Below are positions 50,780 to 62,935 of a stretch of DNA of 64,000 nt, piece by piece. The translations under genes were made by a program, and so were the position numbers. Source of the stretch: Physella acuta. Taxonomy: Eukaryota > Mollusca > Gastropoda > Physidae. Where the stretch lies: contig NW_026732713.1 in the NCBI RefSeq assembly GCF_028476545.1, positions 309,501 through 373,500 of the forward strand, read 5' to 3'. How positions within the stretch are numbered: position 1 is the first letter of the stretch; each line of letters opens with the position of its first letter. The notes beneath the pieces were generated by a model. It was not told the origin of the DNA, ran no database searches, and was given only the letters and a program-made list of their open reading frames with translations.

Positions 50780-51689
50780 CTATTAAAATTACAGGCTAGG
50801 TTTAACAAACTTAACCCCACCATGACTAAACCAAGGTAAAATCCTTAACTCACAAAACAAAATCAAGCTCACCATCGTGCGTCGGGACAAAATAACAAAA
50901 CAATCTTTACATACCACTAACCCTTATCCAAGCTCCATCTAACTTAACCCTACACCATCCACCTCATACACTCAAGCTTCCACAAACATCCCACTCTGTT
51001 TTACCCCCTCCCCCCCCCTACCCCCTCACCCCCAGGGTTAAACATATCTAAACCCCTCCCCTCCAAATGACGTAGGCGACCGTCTCATAAATCAAACATA
51101 TTGAATAACACTATCACAACAAAAGACTCCGTCAAGGGGGGGTATTGATTTCATAACCCCTCCCATCAATAGCCCTCTGTAATCAACGAGGGGAAAATAT
51201 TCATAGGATGAAAACACTCACATCTATGGAAGGGGATTATTGCTTTTTGTTCTGCCGGCTTTTCTTTTATCCAGACTTAGGCTTAAGAGAATTTGTTGAG
51301 TGGGTTTTATGCTTTATATAGAGTATAGCCTAATCGCCCTTATTTCCCATAGTTAGGATTGTACATTTAAAGTGTGGACTTGCTATTGATAAAAACATTA
51401 TTTGTATTCTATTTTTACATTTACGAAGGTGGTACTCTGTGAAACTGTAGCAGTAGGGAGAGTTTTTTTTTTTATTCTATACACAAAGACCTGCATTATG
51501 GAAAGTACTCAACATGATTATACCCCATTGTAAAACTAATACTAAACCTATATAGATCCCTTAGCTACAGGAGTTAGGGATCGTTGTACGGGAAACTAGA
51601 TATCTTAGTGGGCTGATAGTGTTGAGACTAGGCGATCTTCAAAACAAACACCCAAGATATTTGCTGTAATAAAGTTTAAATGCACATAC

Positions 51690-51739
<50 letters not shown>

Positions 51740-51838
51740 GTATCGATCAATACACATAAGAAGTTCTAACGCTGAAATGTAGATGCAAGGAATATAGAAC
51801 AGGCAAACATAAGCACATCTATAACGATCTATGTGGTT
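50780..51838. other. flanking sequence without gene
   Basis: Unique sequence, C-rich at 50940-51060, with (TA)n at 51692-51737. No gene recognised. Confidence 0.5.
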
Positions 51839-51839
51839 G

Positions 51840-52300
51840 AGAGTGAGAGAACTACACAGGGAAGAGAAAGGGAGACGGAGAGAGAGGAGAGGGTGAGATG
51901 GAATGAGAGAGTGTGTGAGAGATGGTGAGATTGAATGAGAGAGTGTGTGAGAGATGGTGAGATTGAATGAGAGAGTGTGAGAGATGGTGAGATGGAATGA
52001 GAGAGTGCGTGAGAGAGGGTGAGATGGAATGAGAGAGTGTGTGACAGATGGTGAGATGGAATGAGAGTGTGTGAGAGAGGGTGAGATGGAATGAGAGAGT
52101 GTGTGAGATTGAATGAGAGAGTGTGTGAGATTGAATGAGAGAGTGTGTGAGAGATGGTGAGATTGAATGAGAGAGTGTGTGAGAGATGGTGAGATGGAAT
52201 GAGAGAGTGTGTGATAGATGGTGAGATGGAATGAGAGAGTGTGTGAGAGTGTGTGAGATGGTGAGATGGAATAAGAGAGTGCGTGAGAGAGGCTGCGATG
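51840..52300. repeat. ~32-bp purine-rich minisatellite
   Basis: About 14 copies of gagatggaatgagagagtgt plus gtgagagatggt, with several shortened units. Almost all purine and T on the plus strand, so the minus strand reads as Ser/His-rich frames that are artefacts. Confidence 0.94.
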
Positions 52301-53339
52301 CTGAATCTACCTACGGTAACCGTATCCCTCCCGTGTGTCCCATAACGGCATGAATATTTAACCACCCAGTCTGGGAGTTGTTTTAATGTTCAAGATTCCT
52401 GTCGGTAATTTATAGCCCTGGCATTTACACTCGATAACACGTTTTTTCTAACGGTTTTTGGTCAATGTTTTCGTCACGCATAAAAGTGGGGAGTTTTTTT
52501 TTTTAACATCTTCATAGATGTAGTAACGAAATACATTTTTTTTAAATATAGTGTTGATATATTTAGAATACACAAGCTTCTTACATCATTATTTGTTTTA
52601 TGACCGAATCTCCTTTTTAATTAACGTAATTAATGTATATGTTTAATTACCGTAGCAGCTTTTGTTACATTAAATACTAGTGCCATATGTACATTTCCTT
52701 ACCTATGAATTATGGAATCACGTCATAACTAAATTATCGTATGTGTAATTTTGTTTTGCCTTTAATTTAAGCTCCAAATGCCATGATTAAATAATCGTAT
52801 GTATAATTATCGCACTTAGGATAATTTAAGTTGCATAATTCGTTCTTCTTACTTTCAAATTAAGAACCGAATTATGTAACTTACTGACGATAAAATTACT
52901 TTATCTGTAAATGTAATTATTCCTTTTTCTTACCTTCAATTTCCGCTCTAAATTGTGTAACCAACTCACGATTAAATGACCTTGACTGTAATTATTCGTT
53001 TGACTTACCTCCATCTTCAGCTCTAGATCCGGCGACTCTGTCATGCTTAAATTACCCTACCTGAGATTGCCGGCTGAAGCGTCCAGGTAACACGAGAAAC
53101 ACGTCCCCTCGTTAAGAAATAATGAAGGTATCCCCCCGGTCACGCGAGGGACAAATAGCCAGATTTCGCGAGGTTATGTCTACCTGTAATGGGGCGTATC
53201 GATCAATCGGTGCACTCGATCTGTGGTCTGACCTTCTATCAGCTCTGGATGGTAATGGGATCGTCTGGCTAACAGAGTCAAACACATCGTCGTTAGTAGG
53301 GGTGTACACAGAGTCGGTCGTGGGAAGTCGTAGACTTGC
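52301..53339. other. flanking sequence, degenerate repeats then CpG-rich block
   Basis: 52620-53040 has four or five diverged ~75-bp repeats with attatcgtatgtgtaattt-like and cttaccttcaatttccgctc-like parts. 53060-53340 is unique, GC-balanced and comparatively CpG-rich, open on both strands, without a recognised domain. Confidence 0.45.
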
Positions 53340-53790
53340 CGACATGGGAAGTCATTTTACCGTCAGTCAACGGAGTCATTTTACCGTCAGTCAACGGAGT
53401 CATTTTATTATTAGCTAGAGGAAGTCACTTATATCATCAGTCACGAAAGTCATTTTTACCATCAGTCACAGGAAGTCACTGTACCATGTTACAGGAAGTC
53501 ATTTTACCACCAGTAACAGGGTCATTTTACCATCAGTCATGGGAAGCCGTTTTATTATCAGTAACAGAAAGTCATTTTACCGTCAGTCAAGGGAGTCATT
53601 TTAACACCAGTTACAGGAAACCATTTTACCATCAGCCACAAAAGTCATTTTAAAATCAGTCACATAGGGCAAGTTTACTATCAATCACGTTGAGTCATTT
53701 AGCCTTCAGTCACATTCAGTCATTTTTTAATCTCTCATATAGCTGTTTTATCGTACGTCACAGAAAATTGTTATACAATCAGTCACGAGA
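53340..53790. repeat. ~26-bp minisatellite
   Basis: About 15 diverged copies of agtcattttaccatcagtca plus caggga. Variable spacer length. Confidence 0.9.
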
Positions 53791-53879
53791 AAGACATTCA
53801 CCATTAAGTACTGCAAGTATTTAGCGTTAAACAGCATTAGGACCAGACACTATCAATTATAAGAAACGTGGATTGGACA

Positions 53880-54840
53880 AGACATCATCAATCCTAAAAG
53901 GAGACACCATCAATCCTGAACGGTCAAGGCACCATTAATCCTGAATGACAAGACACCATCAATTATTTAAGGGAAAGACACTATCAATCCTGAACGGATA
54001 CGGTACCATCAATCCTGAACGGACAAGGTACCATCAATCCTGAACGGATACGGTACCATCAATCCTGAACGGATACGGTACCATCAATCCTGAGCGGATA
54101 CGGTACCATCAATCCTGAACGGATACGGTACCATCAATCCTGAACGGATACGGCACCATCAATCCTGAACGGATACGGTACCATCAATCCTGAACGGGCA
54201 AGGTACCATCAATCCTGAACGGGCAAGGTACCATCAATCCTAAACGGATACGGTACCATCAATCCTGAACGGACAAGGTACCATCAATCCTGAACGGATA
54301 CGGTACCATCAATCCTGAACGGGCAAGGTACCATCAATCCTGAACGGATACGGTACCATCAATCCTGAACGGACACGGTACCATCAATCCTGAACGGATA
54401 CGGTACCATCAATCCTCAAAGGACAAGGTACCATCAATCCTGAACGGATACGGTACCATCAATCCTGAACGGATACGGTACCATCAATCCTGAACGGACG
54501 AGGTACCATCAGTCCTGAACGGATACGGTACCATCAATCCTGAACGGATACGGTACCATCAATCCTGAACGCACAAGGAATCATCAGTCATAAAAGGACA
54601 AGACAATATAAATCCTGAAAGAAAAAGACATCATCAACTATGTAAGGACAAGACACCATCTATTCCCAAAAGGAAAAAAAAAACACCATCAATGTTGAAA
54701 TGACAAGACAACATCATTCCTGAATGACCAGACACCATTAATTATGTAAGGAAAAACAAGACACCAACAATTGTGAAATGTCATGACACCAAATGGCATG
54801 TTACATCAATCTTGAATGCTAAGACAGCATTAATCCAGTC
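53880..54840. repeat. 25-bp minisatellite
   Basis: A core of about 24 near-identical copies (53985-54590) of ggtaccatcaatcctgaac plus ggatac, flanked on both sides by diverged copies (gacaccatcaatcctgaa variants) up to 53880 and 54840. Confidence 0.95.
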
Positions 54841-55635
54841 CTGAATGACAGAACAGATATAAGCCAAACCTGTAAACCACCGAACACTATTAAGTCTAAA
54901 AAACAACGCCATCAGCCAAAAAAACCAACCCACCAGTAAATAAACCTGAATTAGTCACATTATATCCACATCCCAAAACAGCACCTATCTGGAAATAATT
55001 CACAAAAATTTGAAGGCAACACCAATACAAACGATTCATTACTCTCCTTCAATACCGCACACAATCCACCCCCAATTAATGAAACAACAAAACTATTAAT
55101 TAAACAAATCATCATACATCAAATGTAACTAACTACCATTTAAGTGGCTATTTCAAAAAGCAATTCCTCCATATGGCTATTTAACAGTGAATCGCGTGCC
55201 AATAAAAAAAAATAAAACGCGCATCAATGAATCTAAATGACCACCCGCACGGCGATATCCATATTTATGAACCTGAATACATTACAATATATTTCTCGTC
55301 TTCGGATTTTGACGTGGGGCAGAATAAATATCAAGATAATAAACAAAACTTGAAGCCATTTGCATTTCAGGTAGGGAGAGGGATCAATTTAAGGCTACTT
55401 GAAGCACAGATGAATATCAGTACTCATGCCTATTTTTTTTTTAAATTATGAGTACAAGCTTTCATTCACAAGTAATTTCTTTGAATCAAATACGCGCCGA
55501 CACTAAGGCATTCAAACAAGAGGTACACTCAAAACATAAACATGAATATATTGTTGGATACCAATGTAGGTATACACTACATGCGCTTTTGTGCATGCAT
55601 AGTGTGTCTGTATAATTGTAAAGGCATACAGTTAT
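54841..55635. other. flanking sequence without gene
   Basis: Unique AT-rich sequence. No coding signal supported. Confidence 0.5.
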
Positions 55636-55638
55636 CTA

Positions 55639-55639
<1 letters not shown>

Positions 55640-55709
<70 letters not shown>

Positions 55710-55812
55710 GTATGTGTATATGTATGCGTATGTGCGTGGGCATGTGCGTAAACGTATGCATATGCCTATGACCATGACAATGTACATTACATGCACATGT
55801 ACACACACACAC

Positions 55813-55898
<86 letters not shown>
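55640..55898. repeat. two (TA)n microsatellites with (TG/CA) segment
   Basis: TA tracts at 55640-55704 and 55816-55898 enclose a tatgtgtatgcgtatgtgcg / acatgcacatgtacacacac segment that is roughly an inverted repeat. Confidence 0.95.
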
Positions 55899-55901
<3 letters not shown>

Positions 55902-56892
55902 GGTCAGTAAATAAATAAACAGGGTGACTTTTAACACAGAGAAATGCTATTAGTGTTGCCTATAAAACAACGCTTCAGTCCACCGTGTCTCCGCCGGTGT
56001 TAGAAAGTAATTTCCCCACGAAGAAGAATCTTGGAACTGCCGGTGAAGTCCCCTTGGAGACGGCTGCTTGACGCCGTCACTGGGCTACACAACAACTCCC
56101 AGGAGCTGTTCGGTTAATCGCGATCCAATTAGGTTTGACTCCCCCCCAATACAATGCTCAAACTATCGATTCGTTTAGAACACGGGGACGTCTCTCCCCA
56201 ACAACATCCAGTGGATAACTTTAACTGCACGAACCGATTTGTAACGGCACAGAGTTTGTAAGTAGACTTTGGGGATGATCTTATCCCCCCTCCCCCCAAA
56301 TACATTACCCACGTCAATACTGGATCAATTACATCATGTACATTATCACCCCCCCGCCCACCCCACACCCAAACACCACCCCAACCGAGACACCTGTAAT
56401 AGGATATTGCCATCTGTCAATTACCCCCCCCTCCCCTAAAATTCACTTAGAGTTAGATACTTGTAGTAATGGGTTAAAGATACGTTTAGTTTTGGTTGAA
56501 CAATTACGATATGGATGTGGATATGGATGGTTTTTGTAATGGGATTTTTGTTACGGTTTGGAATAGTGGTTGGGATAGAATTAGGGGCTATACATACTGT
56601 TAGGGATAATGACTAAGTTTGGGATAGGGATCGGGGAAATTTTGGGGTTAGGGAGTTAGTAATAATAATGGACAGGGATTGGTATAGTGTGTCCCCCTGA
56701 AGGGGGGGGGGGGGTAATTACCCAGGGTGCAATTGACAGGAAGGTAGCTGATACTGGTGTTATGACGGGAGAGGTGTTGGGGTGGGGGGGGGGGGTATTG
56801 ACAAGGTGTATGTTATTATAATAATATAGCTACATGATTTATAACATTAAGGTGTTTAAAGAAAAAGTTTCCTTTCAAACTTGACGGTCTAT
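55899..56892. other. flanking sequence without gene
   Basis: Unique sequence with several C-runs and G-runs (56280-56290, 56348, 56425, 56703, 56787). The GC-balanced 55960-56250 part shows no recognised domain. Confidence 0.5.
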
Positions 56893-57058
56893 AGGGCAAG
56901 TGAAGTAGAGTTCACTTGTTTCTTTACTTTCCCTAACGTGAGTTAGGTACCCATCAGAGTTGGCTAGACTCAAGGACGGTCTACTGACTTGAACCCGGAT
57001 TCGGACTCGAGACTTACGGGTTAGCAGTCCAGCTCTATACCGCTAGACCACTCCGTCT
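56893..57058 (-). mobile_element. tRNA-derived SINE, family B (internally deleted)
   Basis: Minus-strand copy with gtgaagtagagttcacttg joined directly to tttactttccctaacgtgag, so the section with the two cgcc/gtggtcagcac motifs is missing. The tRNA-like head is well kept (agcagtccagctctataccg, reversed). Confidence 0.85.
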
Positions 57059-57240
57059 GTTGGTGGATTAGTATCATTTCGAATAAACCAAAACAGAGTT
57101 CAACGCCATATAGTATGTTTGAGAAACTTTAATAATCAAATATTATACCACATACGTACGGCAGTGAGTTAAGAAGACAGTGGGCGTTTGTAGCAATAAG
57201 AAAGTAGTTACCCCCCCCCCCCCTTCGCCAGTATCTAGAA

Positions 57241-57411
57241 CAGTAGTTCTTAACCTTTCAGGAGGTACCGAACCTCACCAGTTTCAAATGCTCATTCACC
57301 GAACCCTTCTAAACAGTTTTTGATCCGCGAATCATACGAGTCGTGTGTTTGTCTTGATCTTTGACTCACCGATCCCGTGGGGTTCGATCGAGCCCGCGTT
57401 AAGAACCACTG
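57241..57411. mobile_element. hAT-type MITE, 171 bp
   Basis: The left end is cagtagttcttaacctttc. The right end is gttaagaaccactg, whose reverse complement cagtggttcttaac matches the left end with one difference. The flanks atctagaa (57233-57240) and ctctagaa (57412-57419) form an 8-bp target duplication with one mismatch. The CAG(T)GGTTCTTAACC terminus and 8-bp duplication are typical of hAT/Charlie-like elements. No coding capacity. Confidence 0.88.
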
Positions 57412-57603
57412 CTCTAGAACAACCCACGGCTAGCAGCCATCAACCCTGATCTCACCCACCACCAACAATACACAAAACAGGTACACATCTATCTACATTC
57501 TGCTCTAACCCACCACCACCAACAACATACAATACAGATAAACATCTATCTGCATTCTGCTCGAAATCTGTAATCACGTTAGTAGTATATTAGGTCACTT
57601 TTG

Positions 57604-58145
57604 GACCGCAGGCGCAGGCGCAGGCGCACCCAGGATGCGCAAAGGATATATAGTAAAATACTCGGATGCGCAGGGGGATGCGCAGGCGCAGCCTGGTACA
57701 ACGAGATATAGTAAAATACTCGGGATGCGGATGGGGAGCCTGGTACAATGAGATATAGTAAAATACTCCAGGCGCAGGCGCAGGCGCAACAGCCTGGTAC
57801 AATGAGATATAGTAAAATACTCCGGATGGGGATGCGGATGGGGATGGGGATGGGGATGCGGATGGGGATGGGGAGGATGCGCAGGATGCGCAAAGGATAT
57901 ATAGTAAAATACTCGGATGCGCAGGGGGATGCGCAGGCGCAGCCTGGTACAACGAGATATAGTAAAATACTCGGGATGCGGATGGGGAGCCTGGTACAAT
58001 GAGATATAGTAAAATACTCCAGGCGCAGGCGCAGGCGCAACAGCCTGGTACAATGAGATATAGTAAAATACTCCGGATGGGGATGCGGATGGGGATGGGG
58101 ATGCGGATGGGGATGGGGAGGATGCGCAGGGATGCGGATGGGGAG
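57604..58145. repeat. 251-bp complex tandem repeat
   Basis: Two long copies (gatgcgcaaagg at 57634 and 57885), each built from caggcgcaggcgcaggcgca, ggatggggatgcggatgggg and several copies of gagatatagtaaaatactc. Frames of 120-150 codons on the minus strand arise from the GC-rich dodecamers and are not genes. Confidence 0.92.
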
Positions 58146-58149
58146 TAGG

Positions 58150-58900
58150 TCAGTAGGTCACCGGTGGTGACCTTGTGACGTAATCACCGCAGGTGACCTA
58201 GTTACGTAATTTTAATGAGTTTTAAATTAGTTTGAATTTAATTTTTAAATTTTAATTAATTTTTGACCTAGTTACGTAATTTTAATGCGTTTTTTAATGA
58301 GTTTTAATGAGTTTTTAAATTTTTAATTAATTTTTATTATCGAGTTACGTAATTTAATTACTTTGATTGTATTTTTATTTTGTTTAATTTGTTTGTTTAC
58401 TTGTTGTTTAATTTAATTACTTTGTTTATATTGTGTAATTTTTATTAACGAGTTACGTAATTGGATTTTAATTTTTTAAATTTTTTCAAATTTTTAAATT
58501 TTTTAAAATTATTAATTAAAATTTGATTATTTGTTTACTTTTTAATTATTTTTATTTTGTTTATTTTTAATTTTATTTTATTTTATAATTAGTTAAATTA
58601 TTATTAACTAGTTACGTAATTGGATTTTAATTTTTTGAATTTTTAAATTTTTAATTTTATTTTATAATTAGTTAAATTTTTATTAACTAGTTACGTAATT
58701 TGATTTTAATTACTTTGTTTATTTGTTTATTTAATATATTTCTTTTCTTTGCTGTTTAATTTGTTTGTTTACTTGTTGTTTAATTTAATTACTTTGTTTA
58801 TATTGTGTAATTTTTATTGAGTAGTTACGTAATTTGATTTTAATTACTTTTGTTTATTTATTTATTTGATATATTTCTTTTCTTTGATGTATGGTATTTA
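58150..58900. repeat. diverged AT-rich repeat with gagttacgtaatt motif
   Basis: The motif (g/t)agttacgtaattt recurs at about 58200, 58267, 58335, 58450, 58610, 58685 and 58823, each followed by gattttaatt- and tttgtttattt-like sequence. Unit length is irregular (60-160 bp). Confidence 0.8.
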
Positions 58901-58984
58901 AAATAAAAGACACTGTTTATTTGATTGTATGTATGTTTAATAGTAAACGGATAGGGGTGTTGGTTGAGGGTAGGGGTGCGCTAG

Positions 58985-59520
58985 CGTGTACTTTGTGAAT
59001 AACATCCATTAACCAGACATGTAACAGATGTTACGTATCGATTCACCAGCAAAGTTTTTAATATTGATCGCACCCACGGGCCATCACAGCATGATGTCCC
59101 GCCTAATTAAATTTTGTTACGCATCGTCGATGTTATGTGTTATTCACGGAAGCGAACACCGTAGGGTCCGGTGTTTAATGAGGTCCATTAAGCGCGTCTC
59201 CGCGTTAAGTGTGGTAACAGCTGTACCACTTTAATTGATTTTTCCCCGCTCGGTTACTAGAGTGAGAAGCCATCACGTAACAGCTGGTGCTGTAATTACG
59301 CCGAGTAAGGACATTGGTTGTAACTATTCGCTTATAGCGAGGGTCAACGAAAACAAAATATATTTAAGGGTCGGAATTTTCTTTCAACCACCGTTAAATC
59401 AGGTTTTGAGACGAAACGAAGTCTCGGTAGGTTCGTGTTTTTTTTTTTTTTTTAATGGGCGACAGGGCGACTTGGTGCGTTGGTACGTAGGTATGCGGGG
59501 GTAGACATGTTTTTTACAAG
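58985..59520 (+). other. GC-balanced block with two adjacent open frames, unidentified
   Basis: Frames 59028-59234 (68 codons) and 59235-59504 lie in the same phase, separated by one stop; the second opens on a TTG, not ATG. I recognise no domain. Codon use shows no clear coding pattern, and the block sits between satellite arrays, so it is more likely noncoding. Confidence 0.3.
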
Positions 59521-59599
59521 TCTGGAAAAGTAATTAAGTTTTTTATGACCGTTCCGATTTTCTTTTGATCTAACCACCATTTGACCACCCTGAGCCAGA

Positions 59600-59830
59600 T
59601 AAATTTAACAAATGTTCAATACATAGTCGCTTATAGTAACATGGGTGAGGGGTGTAAGCAGGCGGGTGACGGTGTGAACACGTGGGTGAAGGGGGAAATA
59701 TTAACAAATGTTCAATACATACTCGCTTATAGTAACATGGGTGAGGGGTGTAAGCAGGCGGGTGACGGTGTGAACAGGTGGGTGAAGGGTGAAAGGTGGG
59801 TGAAGGTGGAGAAGGTGGGTGAAGGGGGGA
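59600..59830. repeat. 96-bp direct repeat plus ggtgggtgaa repeats
   Basis: Two copies of a unit with aacaaatgttcaatacat (59607 and 59703), agtaacatgggtgaggggtg and taagcaggcgggtgacggtg, followed by short ggtgggtgaa repeats. Confidence 0.92.
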
Positions 59831-60140
59831 ACACGAGTAGGAGTAAAGGATATATAGTAAAAGACTCTACCACCTGAGTGAGGTGGGTGAGGAGGCGGAT
59901 TTTAATTTTAATTTTTTTATTTTATTTTTTTTTTTTTTCATTATCTGTTATGTTAACTTTAAGGTTCTATAACTCTATATATTTAAATACATTTTTTGAT
60001 TCAACCGAGTTTACTTTTCCTAACGTAAGTACATGTAAAGAGGGATTTCCTATAGATCTGTAATGAAGTAGGCCTTTTTGACTATGACTGGTTGTCCAGG
60101 TGTTGACATGATACACTTTTTTGAGATACACGTACACACA

Positions 60141-60171
<31 letters not shown>

Positions 60172-60603
60172 GAAATTCATACTAGGTCGCTTTTGTTGTC
60201 GCCATGATAATGTATACCTATAAGTTCTCTCCGCCTTTAAAATTTGCTTAAGATTATAAACTTCAAGTTTTAAAAATCAATACATTACGTCTAAGGACAA
60301 TTTTTTATTTTTACCACTCAATGTATTTTCTTTTTCTATATCTTACATTGTCATCTTAATTTTTGATCACCTTAGTAAAAATTTGCTTAAGATTATAAAC
60401 TTCAAGTTTTAAAAAACAACAACGTTATAGTACGTCGTGTCAAATGACACACCGTTTAAAATGTCTACATTTAAAGTTCACCAAAATAATGACGTAAAAA
60501 CTAAATATGATATGACGTTAGCATACATATCATTCAATCTAATCACTCTAAAGTACAAATCAATAATTTTTATTGATTAAGGGGCTGGGTGAGTTATTTT
60601 TAT
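59829..60603 (+). repeat. left arm of ~770-bp inverted repeat
   Basis: Reverse complement of 63226-64000 with only small length differences (about three bases in total from end to end, consistent with homopolymer or dinucleotide runs). Includes the (CA)n-(CG)n junction at 60133-60171 and the internal direct repeat aaatttgcttaagattataa (60239 and 60380). It starts next to ggatatatagtaaaagactc, a motif shared with the 251-bp repeat. Confidence 0.95.
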
Positions 60604-60609
60604 TCGGGT

Positions 60610-62935
60610 GCCCAGGGAAGGTTTGGAGTTGGTTGGGACAGATTTTATACACGAGTCGGTGACGTTTTCACCGAGGCAGGGTTCGAATCTAGACCATGCA
60701 TGTTTTGGAATTGTTAGGGAGAGTTAAACTAAGGTCGGTGAAGTTTTCACCGAGGTTGGTTTTGAACTCGGAACATGCATGTTTTGGAATCGGTAGGTGT
60801 AGAGTCCATACTAGGGTCGGGGAGTTTTGCTAACACTGAGCCAGGTTGCAAAGTTGGCACATGCATGTTTAGGAATTGATGGTAGCCGAGTTCATACTAG
60901 TGTCGGTGAAGGTTGGTTTTGAACTCGGAACATGCATGTTTTGGAATCGGTAGGTGTAGAGTCCATACTAGGGTCGGGGAGTTTTGCTAACACTGAGCCA
61001 GGTTGCAAAGTTGGCACATGCATGTTTAGGAATTGATGGTAGCCGAGTTCATACTAGTGTCGGTGAAGGTTGGTTTTGAACTCGGAGCATGCATGTTTTG
61101 AAATTGTTGGTAACCGAGTTCAGACTAGGGACGGGGGTGTTTTCACCGAGGCAGGTTACAAAGTTCGTATATGCATCATTGGAATTGTTAGGTAGAGTTA
61201 AACTAAGGTCGGTGAAGGTTGGTTTTGAACTCGGAGCATGCATGTTTTGAAATTGTTGGTAACCGAGTTCAGACTAGGGACGGGGGTGTTTTCACCGAGG
61301 CAGGTTACAAAGTTCGTATATGCATCATTGGAATTGTTAGGTAGAGTTAAACTAAGGTCGGTGAAGTTTTCACCGAGGTAGGTTACAAAGTTGGTACATG
61401 GATGTTTAGGAATTGATGGCAGTCGAGTTCATACTAGGGTCGGGGAATTTTGTTAGCACTGAGGCAGGTTGGAAAGTTGTTACATGCATGTTTGGGAATT
61501 GTTGGTAGCCGAGTTCATACTAGTGTCGGTGAAGGTTGGTTTTGAACTCGGAACATGCATGTTTTTGGAATTGTTGGTAGCCGAGTTCATACTAGTGTCG
61601 GTGAAGGTTGGTTTTGAACTCGGAACATGCATGTTTTGGAATCGGTAGGTGTAGAGTCCATACTAAGGTCGGTGAAGTTTTCACCGATGGTGGTTTCAAA
61701 GTTAGTACAGGCATGTTTTGGAAGTGTTAGGGGCCGAGTTCATAGTAGTGTCGGTGAAGGTTGGTTTTGAACTCGGAGCATGCATGTTTTGAAATTGTTG
61801 GTAACCGAGTTCAGACTAGGGACGGGGGTGTTTTCACCGAGGCAGGTTACAAAGTTCGTATATGCATCATTGGAATTGTTAGGTAGAGTTAAACTAAGGT
61901 CGGTGAAGTTTTCACCGAGGTAGGTTACAAAGTTGGTACATGGATGTTTAGGAATTGATGGCAGTCGAGTTCATACTAGGGTCGGGGAATTTTGTTAGCA
62001 CTGAGGCAGGTTGGAAAGTTGTTACATGCATGTTTGGGAATTGTTGGTAGCCGAGTTCATACTAGTGTCGGTGAAGGTTGGTTTTGAACTCGGAACATGC
62101 ATGTTTTTGGAATTGTTGGTAGCCGAGTTCATACTAGTGTCGGTGAAGGTTGGTTTTGAACTCGGAACATGCATGTTTTGGAATCGGTAGGTGTAGAGTC
62201 CATACTAAGGTCGGTGAAGTTTTCACCGATGGTGGTTTCAAAGTTAGTACAGGCATGTTTTGGAAGTGTTAGGGGCCGAGTTCATAGTAGTGTCGGTGAA
62301 GGTTGGTTTTGAACTCGGAGCATGCATGTTTTGAAATTGTTGGTAACCGAGTTCAGACTAGGGACGGGGGTGTTTTCACCGAGGCAGGTTACAAAGTTCG
62401 TATATGCATCATTGGAATTGTTAGGTAGAGTTAAACTAAGGTCGGTGAAGTTTTCACCGAGGTAGGTTACAAAGTTGGTACATGGATGTTTAGGAATTGA
62501 TGGCAGTCGAGTTCATACTAGGGTCGGGGAATTTTGTTAGCACTGAGGCAGGTTGGAAAGTTGTTACATGCATGTTTGGGAATTGTTGGTAGCCGAGTTC
62601 ATACTAGTGTCGGTGAAGGTTGGTTTTGAACTCGGAACATGCATGTTTTTGGAATTGTTGGTAGCCGAGTTCATACTAGTGTCGGTGAAGGTTGGTTTTG
62701 AACTCGGAACATGCATGTTTTGGAATCGGTAGGTGTAGAGTCCATACTAAGGTCGGTGAAGTTTTCACCGATGGTGGTTTCAAAGTTAGTACAGGCATGT
62801 TTTGGAAGTGTTAGGGGCCGAGTTCATAGTAGTGTCGGTGAAGGTTGGTTTTGAACTCGGAACATGCATGTTTTGAAATTGTTGGTAACCGAGTTCATAC
62901 TAGGGACGGGGGCGAGGGCGGCGGACAAAATTGTC
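60610..62935. repeat. satellite with ~70-90 bp monomers and 542-bp higher-order unit
   Basis: Monomers carry gtcggtgaagttttcaccga (itself partly palindromic), ggttggttttgaactcgga and catgcatgttttggaattg. gcagtcgagttcatactagg recurs at 61419, 61961 and 62503, giving an exact 542-bp higher-order period with at least three nearly identical units; the left 800 bp is less ordered. Confidence 0.95.

Noticed and set aside
51829-52365. Ser/His/Leu-rich 178-codon minus frame
   Set aside because: Purine-rich 32-bp minisatellite read on the opposite strand.
53985-54590. Regular 25-bp repeats suggesting a CRISPR-like array
   Set aside because: Units are directly adjacent with no unique spacers, in a eukaryotic context; this is an ordinary minisatellite.
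57579-58053. Pro/Ala/His-rich frames of about 150 codons
   Set aside because: Translation of GC-rich dodecamer repeats in the 251-bp tandem unit.
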